A stretch of DNA of 34,143 bases from Granulicella sp. (GTDB taxonomy: Bacteria > Acidobacteriota > Terriglobia > Terriglobales > Acidobacteriaceae), in NCBI GenBank assembly GCA_003133205.1, contig PKWK01000306.1, positions 1 to 34,143 of the forward strand, given 5' to 3'. Below the pieces are notes generated by a model. It made no database searches. It saw only the letters and a program-made list of their open reading frames with translations, and had not been told where the DNA came from. Within the stretch, counting starts at the first letter, position 1. Each line of letters starts with the position of its first letter. The position numbers were made by a program, and so were the translations under genes. Shown piece after piece: positions 16,477 to 25,289 of this stretch.

Positions 16477-17544
16477 TCACAAATCCAGAGGCTCCGCCTG
16501 GCGCGCGCTGGAGCGATACGCGGCCTCCACCAGCGCCATCGTCTCGTAGGCCGACTCAAACCCAATCGGCAACTCACTCACCGAACCCTCGACATACGCC
16601 TGTAGCGCCCCCATGCTCCCTGCAAACGCATCGGGAAACCAGTTGCCACTCAGCGGCACGCTCTTCCAACCCTCATCCGAGCCCCGCTCCGCATACGCAA
16701 GCGTGTCCGGCTTGCCCTTCGGATAGTCAAGAATCACGCCCATCTCCATCCGGATCGCCCCGCCTGTCCCCTCCCACTGGACAAAGCTGCACTGTGTCTC
16801 GGCCCCAAAATCATACCCATGGTTGGTCACGATGAAGACCCGCTTCCATTCCCCGTAGTCCAGGATCATCGAGGTCTTCGTCGCCGCCAACCCAGCGCAT
16901 TGCGGGCTGCGCACGGTCTTTGCATACACCCCGAGCGGATTCCCAAGCCACGACCGCACCAGGTCGAGGTAGTGGATGCTGTGGTACAGAATCTCCAGCC
17001 GCGGAGCCGTCGCCAGAAATGTCCAAAGGTGCCATGGCATATACGTCCGCACCTGCACCTCCATGTCGTGCAACTCTCCCAGCAGGCCGGCCTTCGCCAG
17101 CGCAACTGCTGCAAGATTGTTCGGTGCGTATCTCAGCTGAAAGTTCACCGCAGCCGTCAGCCCTCGCTGCCGGCACAATTCGCGAATGCTTCGAGCTTCC
17201 TCCAGCGTCTCGCCCATCGGCTTCTGGATCAGCACAGCCGCGCCCTTCGGCAACTGCGGCAGAACCGCAAGGATCTGCGATGCCGGCACGGCCACATCGA
17301 ATACCGCATCCACCGGCGCGAACCGAACCGCCTCTGCAACCGACTCGAAGCTGCGCGCGATCTGCCGCTCTGCAGCCAGTTCCGAAGCCCTTCCGGGATA
17401 GCTGTCGGCGACCGCAATCACCGGAAACTCCGCCTTGGCATACGCCGGCAGGTGCGCTGTCCGCGCAATGCCCCCCGTGCCCAGAACCACAATTGGCCGC
17501 GGCGAATTCGGCCGAGGCGCTCCCGACTCCGCGACTGCGTGCAT
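16477..17544 (-). CDS. Gfo/Idh/MocA-family oxidoreductase
   Basis: 355 residues from the ATG at 17544, which has a strong ribosome site (GAGGAG). Two in-frame ATGs upstream (17568 and 17601) have weaker sites. Rossmann domain: VVLGTGGIARTAHLPAY, with the G-x-G-G-x-A nucleotide loop at about 22-27. The dinucleotide-binding EKP motif appears as QKP (107-109). The catalytic-region motif YHSIHYLDLVRSWLG is present (His191). The C-terminal domain is the usual alpha/beta sheet. The family oxidises or reduces sugars, inositols and related polyols with NAD(P) in the cytosol. It has no signal peptide. It is convergent with receptor 1 and may act on the imported sugar; the actual substrate is not readable. 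Confidence 0.87.
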   Translation of the reverse strand: MHAVAESGAPRPNSPRPIVVLGTGGIARTAHLPAYAKAEFPVIAVADSYPGRASELAAERQIARSFESVAEAVRFAPVDAVFDVAVPASQILAVLPQLPKGAAVLIQKPMGETLEEARSIRELCRQRGLTAAVNFQLRYAPNNLAAVALAKAGLLGELHDMEVQVRTYMPWHLWTFLATAPRLEILYHSIHYLDLVRSWLGNPLGVYAKTVRSPQCAGLAATKTSMILDYGEWKRVFIVTNHGYDFGAETQCSFVQWEGTGGAIRMEMGVILDYPKGKPDTLAYAERGSDEGWKSVPLSGNWFPDAFAGSMGALQAYVEGSVSELPIGFESAYETMALVEAAYRSSARQAEPLDL

Positions 17545-17550
17545 GTACCG

Positions 17551-17556
17551 CTCCTC
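17551..17556 (-). promoter_or_regulatory. Ribosome binding site deciding the Gfo/Idh start at 17544
   Basis: On the minus strand GAGGAG is followed by 6 nt and then the ATG at 17544. The ATGs at 17568 and 17601 lack a comparable site, so the shorter 355-residue product is preferred. Confidence 0.65.
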
Positions 17557-17601
17557 GCTGCCTTCCATTATGTCAGGCCCCGAGAATTCTTTTAGGAACA
17601 T

Positions 17602-18135
17602 ATAAGACGCAGTCGCCGTGCCTCCTCTACTCCATCAAATTGATCAGGATGCTGTACGCGCGGATTCGGACTACTAAGAGCGGCGCCTATACGAAGGCAA
17701 CCCTGGGTCGATCTGTGGGAACAGGTACATGCGCGCATCGAGGGCCTCAGACATAAGGAGAATCGGCTTCTATCATCTCAGCCATTGCTCTCAGTTATTC
17801 CGGATACTGGATTTCTACGCTCCTTGCCGCCGGCACGGGCAAGTATCTGTGGTCGATGAGGGGTTTGGTAGCGGGTGTTGCAAGGGGCTGGGCGATTGCG
17901 CAGTGTCGAAGTCCCAGGGCGGCCGTGAGGCTGAGCATAAGCAACAGGGATGGCGGCAAGCTCTTGGATGGCCGTATATGTCTGAAAATCCTATCGATTA
18001 ACTCAAACGGCGTAGTTGAGATGGGTTCAATAGCCGCCGCTTCAGCGGTAAGCGATCACTAGTCCTGACAACCGTGCAGAAAATGAAAGTTAACTTGCCG
18101 CCTGAAAATTATTTGCTAAAAACAGCAATTAGTAC
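17602..18135. other. About 530 bp without a supported gene
   Basis: Upstream region of both the Gfo/Idh gene and receptor 2. Open frames of up to ~90 codons exist (for example 17729-18001), but none has a recognisable family, a good ribosome site or convincing composition. One plus-strand frame (17758-18060) carries a hydrophobic stretch and could be a decayed C-terminal fragment. The last ~100 bp become AT-rich before the promoter at 18136. Confidence 0.5.
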
Positions 18136-18165
18136 TTGACAACAGTCAAATCACAATCTTAATGT
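18136..18165 (+). promoter_or_regulatory. Sigma-70-type promoter for TonB-dependent receptor 2
   Basis: TTGACA at 18136-18141, an 18-bp spacer, then TAATGT at 18160-18165. It overlaps an in-frame ATG at 18162, which argues against that codon as the start. Confidence 0.5.
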
Positions 18166-18206
18166 TCACCGCGTTAGGAATCCGGCCAAGTATAAGTTCA
18201 TTTTTC

Positions 18207-18215
18207 GGAGAGGAA
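18207..18215 (+). promoter_or_regulatory. Ribosome binding site deciding the receptor-2 start at 18222
   Basis: GGAGAGGAA ends 6 nt before the ATG at 18222 and directly precedes a normal signal peptide. The in-frame ATG at 18162 lies in the promoter and has no such site. Confidence 0.75.
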
Positions 18216-18221
18216 ATTGCG

Positions 18222-21200
18222 ATGCGCAAAGCGTGGATTATGAGCGGGTTGGCAATACTTCTGATCGTTCTAACAGGGGGATTCTCAACTGGGGCATACG
18301 CCCAATTCTCCAGTAACCTGCAAGGCGTAGTGATGGATCCCACGAACGCCGTCATCCCTGGTGCTTCGGTGACCCTCACCAATACCGACACGGGAGTTTC
18401 GCAGATTGCAACCACCGGACCGCAGGGCGATTTCCGCTTTGTGAGCGTGGCTCCAGGCCCTTATGAGGTCACGACATCGGCGAAAGGATTCGCGTCGCAT
18501 AAGGTGTCGATCCGGTTGCAGACCGAACAGACGCTGAACCTGCCGTTCACCCTGAGCCTCTCCGGCCAGTCGCAGACGGTCGAGGTCACAGATCGTGCAC
18601 CTGTGCTGGATACAGTGGAGACGCGCAATCAACTGACGATCAGTACCGAAGAACTCGATTCGCTGCCGCTGCCGGGGCGGGACCAGCTTGGCCTGATGAC
18701 GCTGGCGCCGGGGGTGACGGGCCTGGGCGTGATCGGGCCGGGCGGCAACGGACAGTCGAACGACAATTATGCGGCGGAGACGCAGGTGACGGCGAGCGCG
18801 AACGGCCGTAGCAGCACTGGCAACATGTTTGTGCTGGACGGACTGGACATCACCAGCAACATTACGCCGGGCGTGCTGAACCTGGTGCCGAACCCTGACA
18901 CCATTCAGGAAGCGACGGTGCAGGTGAATACCTTTAATGTGGAGTATGGGCGCAGCAGTTCCATTGTTGAGGTAATGACTTCGCGAGCGGGTACCAACAA
19001 GTATCACTTTCTGGCGAGCGACTACTATTCGGCGAACTGGCTGAGCGCACGCACGGAGTTTCAGCCACGGGAGACGTTCACGATGTTGCCGTTCCACTCC
19101 GACAACATCTCGGCCTCTGTGGGCGGACCGATACCTCTGCTGAAGGAGACATACTTCTTTACCGGCTGGGAGCCGCTGTTGTCTTTGACGCAGTCCAACT
19201 CGCAGATCACGGTGGAAGATCCGGCGTTCACCACGTGGGCGCAGCAGAACTGGCCGAACTCGGTCGGCGTGAAGTTGCTGGCGCAGTATCCGTCCGTGAA
19301 CGTCTCGCGGACCGGCGTGCAGGCGACCGGAAGTTCCTCCTCCATCGCGGGCTCGGCTTGCGGAACTGCCGCAGGCGCGAACATCCCCTGCTCGCTGTCC
19401 GTTGTCGACAACGGCGTTTTCAACGCCACGAACTACCGCAACGCGTTGCAGTACAATGTGCGTCTGGACAAGTACTTCAAGAAGGACCGCATGTATGCGA
19501 ACTACTACAGGACCAGTCTGCAAACGGGTGGCCCCAGCGTGCGCGTAGGCCACGGCTCGCCGCAGCAGTACCTTGTCCGGTCCATTCAGGCCAACGAAAC
19601 CCATACCTTCAACGATCACCTGCTGAACGAGGCTGCGTTTGGTTTCCTGCGAATGGAGGGGCTGATCTCGCCGTACGGGCCGTTCCATATCCCAATCGTC
19701 ACGGTCTCCTCAGCGTGGAGCACGCAGCTTGGCGTCAGCAAGGCGCATGAGAACTACATCCAGCACCACTTCGGGTGGAAGGACGACGTGAGTTACATGC
19801 ACGGGCCTCACGACATCAAGGTGGGCTATGAGGGCTTCCACGGAGACAACCTCACCTACTTTGGCCAGTGGGATTCCCAGCCGATCTTCTCCTTCCTAAC
19901 CGTCCCGGCCTTCCTGCAGGACCAGGTCTACACCGAGACCGGCGTGTCGTATAACCTGCTCACCGGGCAGCCGGCGGGCCTTGCGAGCGGCAGCTTCCAG
20001 TTCACGGGTAACACGACCGGCATCTTCGCGCAGGATAACTGGAAGGTGAACCGGAAACTGACCCTGACCTACGGTGTGCGATGGGACAATTCTGGCAATC
20101 CGAGTCCGGAGAATGGCACGATTGAGGCGAACTTCTTCTACGGGCAGGGATCGACCATCCAGCAGCAGGTCGCCAGCGGATACGTGAAGCAGGTCAACCA
20201 GGCCTTCAACAACTCCTTGAAGGCGTGGAGTCCGCGTGCGGGCGTTGCTTATGACGTAACCGGTTCGGGCAAGTGGGTCATCCATGGCGGGTTCGGCCTT
20301 TACCACGACTGGGTGACGCTGGGGAACGTGCAGAACGAGTTCGCCAATCCTCCGGCTCCGGCAGGTGTCACCTTCCAGTCGAATACATCTGGCACGCCGC
20401 CGATCTACAGCGTGGGGACGAGCGACACGTGGCCTTTCGGGTTCACGTATCCCACCCTTCCCGCAGGCTCGTTGAACAGTCAGGGCGGCATCACGGGGCA
20501 GCAGGTCAACGTTGCGGGCAACGATCCGAATCTGAAGGCGTCGAACACGATGAACTATACCGTGACTCTGGAGCGTGGGCTCGGCCGGAACTACTCCGTG
20601 GCGGCCGGGTACACAGGGGCGCACTCCAACAACCTGTTCACAGACTTCGCGGGTCACACCACCAACGCCTATTATGGCGTGGACATCAACAACTTTCCCG
20701 GCAGCCTGATCCAGAACAACGGAAAACTGGTGCGTCTTAACACAAGCTTTGGCACCATCCGCTACACGGTCAATGGACCTACTTCGACATACAACGCCTT
20801 CATTGCGGAGTTCAAAGGACGGTTCCTGAGGCACGGGTTTATCGACGCGTCGTATACGCGGTCGAGCTCGCACGATGACGCGGGGACCTATCCGACGGTG
20901 CAGTCGAACGCGGGCAACTACAGCCAGTACTGGGCGCCTTCGAACTGGGACACGCCGAACCGGCTTTCGCTGCAGGCGTCATATGAGTTGCCGCACTTCG
21001 ACCGCGGCCCAGGCTTCCTGCAGTACGTCACCAACGGGTGGAAGCCGAGCGCAATCGTAATTCTGCAGAGCGGCACACCTTTCACGGTGCTGAATACCGC
21101 GGCGTACTCGGCCTCGACTACCGCTGGCGCGGCATTGACGACCAGTGCCGGCGACTATAACGCAGATGGCGTCAACAGCGACCTGCCGAACATTCCGACA

Positions 21201-21599
21201 TACGGCTACAACATTCCAACGGATCGCAATCACCAGTTGGCGCGTAATCCGGACCTGACGCCAATTGTCACGCCCAAGGGCCAGCCTCCCGTGAAAGGCG
21301 TGACGGGCATATTCAATTACCTCGCAGACTTCACGAATCCTTCGACACTGCCGGGTGAAGGAAACGAGGTCATCAACGGGTATCGCAATCCGGGGTATGC
21401 GAACACTGACTTCGCGCTGTTGAAGAACAACCGGATACGTGAGATTGCGAATCTGCAATTGCGCCTGGAGATATTCAACCTGTTCAACCGCCCGAGCCTT
21501 GGATCCGCCAACGGAAGCACTACCAGCTCGTCGTTTGGCAAGTCAACGAGCCAGTACAACGCTCGCTTCCTGCAGTTAGGAGCACGGCTCGAGTTTTGA
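18222..21599 (+). CDS. TonB-dependent receptor 2 (Oar-like, carboxypeptidase-regulatory-like N terminus)
   Basis: 1125 residues. Signal peptide 1-27 (cleavage near AYA|QF). Carboxypeptidase-regulatory-like domain about 30-110 (LQGVVMDPTNAVIPGASVTL ... GDFRFVSVAPGPYEV). Plug-like domain with LPLPGRDQLGLMTLAPGV, MFVLDGLDIT and FNVEYGRSSS. The rest is a long beta-barrel ending in FLQLGARLEF. The role is outer-membrane uptake powered by TonB. It is a different subtype from receptor 1 (different plug and loop lengths), so the two probably take different substrates. Downstream at 188 bp is the HpcH/HpaI aldolase gene, possibly with its own promoter. A 467-codon open frame antisense to its 5' half is a shadow of codon bias. 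Confidence 0.92.
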   Translation: MRKAWIMSGLAILLIVLTGGFSTGAYAQFSSNLQGVVMDPTNAVIPGASVTLTNTDTGVSQIATTGPQGDFRFVSVAPGPYEVTTSAKGFASHKVSIRLQTEQTLNLPFTLSLSGQSQTVEVTDRAPVLDTVETRNQLTISTEELDSLPLPGRDQLGLMTLAPGVTGLGVIGPGGNGQSNDNYAAETQVTASANGRSSTGNMFVLDGLDITSNITPGVLNLVPNPDTIQEATVQVNTFNVEYGRSSSIVEVMTSRAGTNKYHFLASDYYSANWLSARTEFQPRETFTMLPFHSDNISASVGGPIPLLKETYFFTGWEPLLSLTQSNSQITVEDPAFTTWAQQNWPNSVGVKLLAQYPSVNVSRTGVQATGSSSSIAGSACGTAAGANIPCSLSVVDNGVFNATNYRNALQYNVRLDKYFKKDRMYANYYRTSLQTGGPSVRVGHGSPQQYLVRSIQANETHTFNDHLLNEAAFGFLRMEGLISPYGPFHIPIVTVSSAWSTQLGVSKAHENYIQHHFGWKDDVSYMHGPHDIKVGYEGFHGDNLTYFGQWDSQPIFSFLTVPAFLQDQVYTETGVSYNLLTGQPAGLASGSFQFTGNTTGIFAQDNWKVNRKLTLTYGVRWDNSGNPSPENGTIEANFFYGQGSTIQQQVASGYVKQVNQAFNNSLKAWSPRAGVAYDVTGSGKWVIHGGFGLYHDWVTLGNVQNEFANPPAPAGVTFQSNTSGTPPIYSVGTSDTWPFGFTYPTLPAGSLNSQGGITGQQVNVAGNDPNLKASNTMNYTVTLERGLGRNYSVAAGYTGAHSNNLFTDFAGHTTNAYYGVDINNFPGSLIQNNGKLVRLNTSFGTIRYTVNGPTSTYNAFIAEFKGRFLRHGFIDASYTRSSSHDDAGTYPTVQSNAGNYSQYWAPSNWDTPNRLSLQASYELPHFDRGPGFLQYVTNGWKPSAIVILQSGTPFTVLNTAAYSASTTAGAALTTSAGDYNADGVNSDLPNIPTYGYNIPTDRNHQLARNPDLTPIVTPKGQPPVKGVTGIFNYLADFTNPSTLPGEGNEVINGYRNPGYANTDFALLKNNRIREIANLQLRLEIFNLFNRPSLGSANGSTTSSSFGKSTSQYNARFLQLGARLEF

Positions 21600-21787
21600 A
21601 GGTTTCTTCATGCCGGTTTGTACGTGCCTAAAGGGGCTCACGGTTTATCGACTCTCCGTCATCGAAGACGTGTGCGATGCTGCGCCATGATGCTGTTGAA
21701 TCTGAGTCACTGTGGGGCCGCAAGCTATTGGGAGATTCATTTGAGAATCTCGGCACACCACGAGAATGAAAGGGTAGAGGTACTCCC

Positions 21788-22615
21788 ATGAACCGTTTGC
21801 ATCAAGCTATCCACGATGCCGGCGCGCGACCGCTCCTGGGCGCCGCATTGTATTTTTACGATCCCATCTTTCTGGAGATTGCGGCTTATATGGGCTTCAA
21901 GGTCATCTGGATCGAAATGGAACACGCGCCCATTACCTTTGCGGAGGCGGCCGACCTTTGCCGTATGGCGACCGGGACAGGAATGCTGACCATGATCCGA
22001 ATCCCGGACACACGGCGGGAGAGTGTGTTGAAGGCGGCGGAATGCGGTCCGGATATCATCGATGTGCCGATGGCTGATACCCCCGAGCACCTGGAGGAGC
22101 TAGTCAAGTATTCGCGGTTCGCTCCAGGGGGTAGTCGAGGTCATTTCACCGTATCGCGTGCACTGAAGTATGGGCTCGTAGATGACGTGCCAGCGGAGCA
22201 GCAACGGCTGAACCGTGATTTGAGCCTGCTGGCCCAGGTGGAGACGACGGCGGCGCTGGCTCGGATCGAAGAGTTGGCGGCTGTACCCGGCGTGGATATT
22301 TTTATCGGGCCTTCCGATCTGGCAGCCAGCCTTGGCCTTGCCGGGCAGACTGGCCATCCCGAGGTACTTACGGCGGGAAAGAAAATCATCGAGACCGCTC
22401 GGCGCAACGGCAAGAAGATTGCGACGGCGTGCGGCGCGGCAGATTACGCCCACTGGATCCGAATGGGAGTGGATCTGCTGTTTTGCACCAACGACATCGT
22501 ATGCCTGAAGATGGGGGCGCACTCGGCGTTGAAGTCAGTGACTGAAGCGATGGAGCGGGTGGAAGAGGAGCGAGTGCTCGACCAGTTTGCGGCGGTAAGA
22601 GACGACGCGGAATAG
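21788..22615 (+). CDS. HpcH/HpaI-family class II pyruvate aldolase
   Basis: 275 residues, a single TIM-barrel domain. Key positions of the HpaI / RhmA / GarL group are visible: IEMEHAP with the catalytic His46, MIRIP with Arg71 (pyruvate carboxylate), and metal ligands Glu152 (AQVETTAAL) and Asp177 (IGPSDLAASLGL). The family splits 2-keto-3-deoxy acids or 4-hydroxy-2-oxo acids into pyruvate and an aldehyde, with a divalent metal, in the cytosol. Candidates include 2-keto-3-deoxy-L-rhamnonate, giving pyruvate plus L-lactaldehyde, which would suit the RhaT-like importer. A related lyase acting on a CoA thioester (citramalyl-CoA-type) is less likely from these motifs. It has a ribosome site (AGAGG) 9 nt before the ATG. 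It ends tail to tail with the GH31 remnant. Confidence 0.87.
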   Translation: MNRLHQAIHDAGARPLLGAALYFYDPIFLEIAAYMGFKVIWIEMEHAPITFAEAADLCRMATGTGMLTMIRIPDTRRESVLKAAECGPDIIDVPMADTPEHLEELVKYSRFAPGGSRGHFTVSRALKYGLVDDVPAEQQRLNRDLSLLAQVETTAALARIEELAAVPGVDIFIGPSDLAASLGLAGQTGHPEVLTAGKKIIETARRNGKKIATACGAADYAHWIRMGVDLLFCTNDIVCLKMGAHSALKSVTEAMERVEEERVLDQFAAVRDDAE

Positions 22616-22649
22616 ATCTTCGCCGACCATGCTGCGAACGCCGACAGGC

Positions 22650-23174
22650 TCATAAATCAACGGTGACGAGGGAGTCTCGGAAGTCCAGCGTCTTGAGTTC
22701 TGAACTGCCTGCGAGCCGCACGCGGAACGTACGTGAAGTGAAGTTGCGCATGACGGAACCAGGTGCAAACGCAAGGGAGAGGCGCTTCAGCCGGTCATTC
22801 CAGCGGATGTCGATGGTGGAAGAGATGCCCCGAGTGTGATCCATGGAAACGCCGTCGTCTTCGTAGAGGGCGAAGCGACCGTCACTCCCAGGATAGATGC
22901 GCAACTCGATCGGAGTTGAGGAGCGCTCGAGGGTGGACTGCTTGATCGGGCCAAGCGGCAGGATCGTGCCGGCCTTCACATAAAGTGGCATCGTTGCCAG
23001 GTCGACAGGCCGAACGTGGTCGAGACCTCCGGCGAATCGTTCCCCCATCCAGTAGTCGAACCATAGGCCCTGGGGAAGATAGACAGTCCGCTCCTTCGCT
23101 GACGCTGCGGTCACTGGTGCGACGAGAAGACTCTCGCCCCACATATATGCATCGTCGACGGCAGCGCAGCATGG
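22650..23174 (-). pseudogene. C-terminal remnant of a GH31 alpha-glycosidase
   Basis: The frame reads VDDAYMWGESLLVAPVT, then LPQGLWFDYWMGERF, AGTILPLGPIKQ and ELRIYPGSDGRFALYEDDG. That is the end of the catalytic barrel and the C-terminal (DUF5110-like) beta domains of GH31 alpha-glucosidases/alpha-xylosidases. Full-length enzymes have about 700-900 residues; here only about 175 remain, and the catalytic aspartates are gone. On the minus strand an in-frame TGA (plus 23175-23177) precedes the homology, and beyond it lies the GH127 promoter region. An ATG at 23144 opens a 164-codon frame without a ribosome site. I call it a decayed fragment left by a deletion or rearrangement; a free-standing small protein is unlikely. 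Confidence 0.82.
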
Positions 23175-23252
23175 TCATCGCAACGCCGTTGACAATCATA
23201 GATGGCATGACTTAGGTTGCGTCGAAAGCCCACTTAAATCGAGGGTTGTGCG

Positions 23253-25289
23253 ATGGCAGGCGACAAAAGAAGAATCGACCGGCGGCGCTTCTCGTTGGGT
23301 TTGGCAATGGCGCCGCTGGCCTTGGCCAGCCCGCAATTACTTGAGGCGCAGGAAGTCTCGAATAAGCCGGGCGCAGTTGCCGTAGACAAGTCGGCAACAC
23401 CGCAACCTGAACCGAAGAAGCGCTGGCAGATCTATGAAGAGGAGCACTTCGCCCATCCGCTGGTCTTTGAGCGTCGGGGGGTGAAGCCTCAGGTTCAGCC
23501 ATTCGCTCTACGCGATGTCACGCTGGCAGAAGACGGACCCTACGCGCAGTCTCGTGCCTGGAGTAGAGCGTTCATGTTGCGAATCACGCCGGATCGCCTC
23601 CTCCATAACTTTCGTCAGACCGCCGGCTTGCCTTCAACAGCGGTTCCGCTTGGCGGACTTGAAAAGCCGGACTCGCTGCTTCGAGGACATTGGGTCGGGC
23701 ACTATCTCTCAGGTTGCGCCCTGCTGTACGGCTCGACCGGCGACACGGAGGTGAAGGCTCGCGGCGATGCGATCGTGGCGGGCATTGCCGAGTGTCAAAA
23801 CAAGTTGGCAGCCGGAGGGTTCGTGAGCGCCTTTCCGGAGACGGAGTTTGGCCGGCTGGAAATGGGCCAGAAGGTTTGGGCTCCGTTCTATACGCTGCAC
23901 AAACTGATGGCGGGTCTGCTGGACATGCATGAGCACGCCGGCAACGCACAGGCGCTCGACGTTGCCGTAAAGATGGCCGGTTGGGTGGATGGTTGGACTG
24001 CAGCCCGCAGCGAAGATCGGATGCAGGACATCCTGAATGAGGAGTTCGGTGGCATCGGCGAATCGATGTACAACCTCGCAGCGGTGACCAACGACAATCG
24101 CTGGGCTCGCGTCGGAGACCGCTTCCAGAAGAAGATATTTCTGCGTCCCTTGCTGGAGCGGCGTGACGAACTCCGCCAACTCCATGCCAACACGCATATT
24201 CCGCAGGTGATTGCCGCGGCGCGCAGATATGAGTTGACCGGGGATTCCCGGTTCCGGGTCATTCCGGAGTTCTTCTGGGAGACGGTGGTTGAATCGCGAA
24301 CCTTCGCGCCGGGCGGTTCAGGCACCATGGAACGCTGGGTCACGCACGCGAACCATCTGGCGTGGGAGATGAAGTCCAGTTCTGAGAACCAGGAGTGCTG
24401 CTGCGCATACAACATGATGAAACTAACCCGGCAGATGTACGGATGGGAGCCGCAGATGCGATACGTGGAATACTACGAGCGCAATCTGCTCAATCACCGG
24501 CTCGGAACAATCGAGCCAGAGACGGGACATACGACGTACTTCCTCTCGATGGCGCCCGCTGCGTGGAAGACCATCGGCACAGAGGATCAGACGTTCTGGT
24601 GCTGCAACGGAACGGCATTGGAGGAGTTCGCGAAGCTGCAGAACAGTGTCTACTTCCATGATGACGATTCTCTCTACGTAAACCTATTCGTTGCGTCAGA
24701 ACTGAACTGGAAGGAACGCGGCGTACGGCTAAAACAGGAGACGCTGTTTCCAAAGGAGCCGAGGACCCGTCTAATAATTCTGACCGCTCCTCGGACCGCT
24801 GCCGGCGAGAAGTGGACCATCCATCTTCGCGTGCCTGCATGGACGACCGAGGAGGCGCGTGTGACTGTGAATGGCCGCCCCCTCGATATCGCGCCGCAGC
24901 CGGGAACGTACCTGAATCTGACGCGGGTCTGGAAGGAGGGCGACCATGTAGAGTTGGAGATGCCGATGCGATTGACACGTGAGGTGCTGGGCGATGATCC
25001 GTCGATGCAGGCCTTCCTGTACGGCCCGGTGGTACTCGCGGGTCAATTCCCACTGGGTCAGTTGAGCTTCGATCTATTGCATAAGAATGAGGAGCCGAAG
25101 GTGAAAGATGCGCCACTGGCAGTCCCAGTGCTGGCCGCGAAGGGCGACGAGCTTGAGCGATGGATTGTGCCCGTTGAGGGACAGGAAATGACGTTTCGAA
25201 CGGTAGGAACTGGTGGAGAACAGGTGATGCTCAAACCGCTCAACGAAAGTTGGCAGCGATTCGCTGTCTATTTTCAAGTGGCGTCCTGA
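23253..25289 (+). CDS. Tat-exported GH127-family (DUF1680) beta-L-arabinofuranosidase-like glycosidase
   Basis: 678 residues. A twin-arginine signal (DRRRFSLGLAMAPLALASP) points to export of a folded, metal-bearing enzyme to the periplasm. The GH127 barrel follows (VPLGGLEKPDSLLRGHWVGHYLSGCALLY; WAPFYTLHKLMAGLLDMHEHAGN). Active-site motifs are NQECCCAYNMMKLTRQMYG (Glu381, Cys383) and TFWCCNGTALEEFAKL (Cys450-Cys451). They correspond to the Zn-binding Glu-x-Cys and Cys-Cys of HypBA1, one cysteine being the nucleophile. Glu360 in GTMERW probably matches the acid/base. A C-terminal beta-sandwich ends the protein. The family removes beta-L-arabinofuranosyl or related L-sugar residues from plant glycoproteins and pectic side chains. 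Ribosome site GAGGG. The stop overlaps the next ATG by one base (TGATG). Confidence 0.9.
   Translation: MAGDKRRIDRRRFSLGLAMAPLALASPQLLEAQEVSNKPGAVAVDKSATPQPEPKKRWQIYEEEHFAHPLVFERRGVKPQVQPFALRDVTLAEDGPYAQSRAWSRAFMLRITPDRLLHNFRQTAGLPSTAVPLGGLEKPDSLLRGHWVGHYLSGCALLYGSTGDTEVKARGDAIVAGIAECQNKLAAGGFVSAFPETEFGRLEMGQKVWAPFYTLHKLMAGLLDMHEHAGNAQALDVAVKMAGWVDGWTAARSEDRMQDILNEEFGGIGESMYNLAAVTNDNRWARVGDRFQKKIFLRPLLERRDELRQLHANTHIPQVIAAARRYELTGDSRFRVIPEFFWETVVESRTFAPGGSGTMERWVTHANHLAWEMKSSSENQECCCAYNMMKLTRQMYGWEPQMRYVEYYERNLLNHRLGTIEPETGHTTYFLSMAPAAWKTIGTEDQTFWCCNGTALEEFAKLQNSVYFHDDDSLYVNLFVASELNWKERGVRLKQETLFPKEPRTRLIILTAPRTAAGEKWTIHLRVPAWTTEEARVTVNGRPLDIAPQPGTYLNLTRVWKEGDHVELEMPMRLTREVLGDDPSMQAFLYGPVVLAGQFPLGQLSFDLLHKNEEPKVKDAPLAVPVLAAKGDELERWIVPVEGQEMTFRTVGTGGEQVMLKPLNESWQRFAVYFQVAS

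Noticed and set aside
16819..17756. Two long plus-strand frames over the Gfo/Idh gene
   Set aside because: The products are rich in Pro/Arg/Ser with no family; the minus strand has the Rossmann and active-site motifs.
18285..19688. 467-codon open frame on the minus strand
   Set aside because: It is fully antisense to receptor 2, whose signal peptide, regulatory-like domain and plug motifs are clear. The product is Arg/His-rich without family features, as expected from codon bias.
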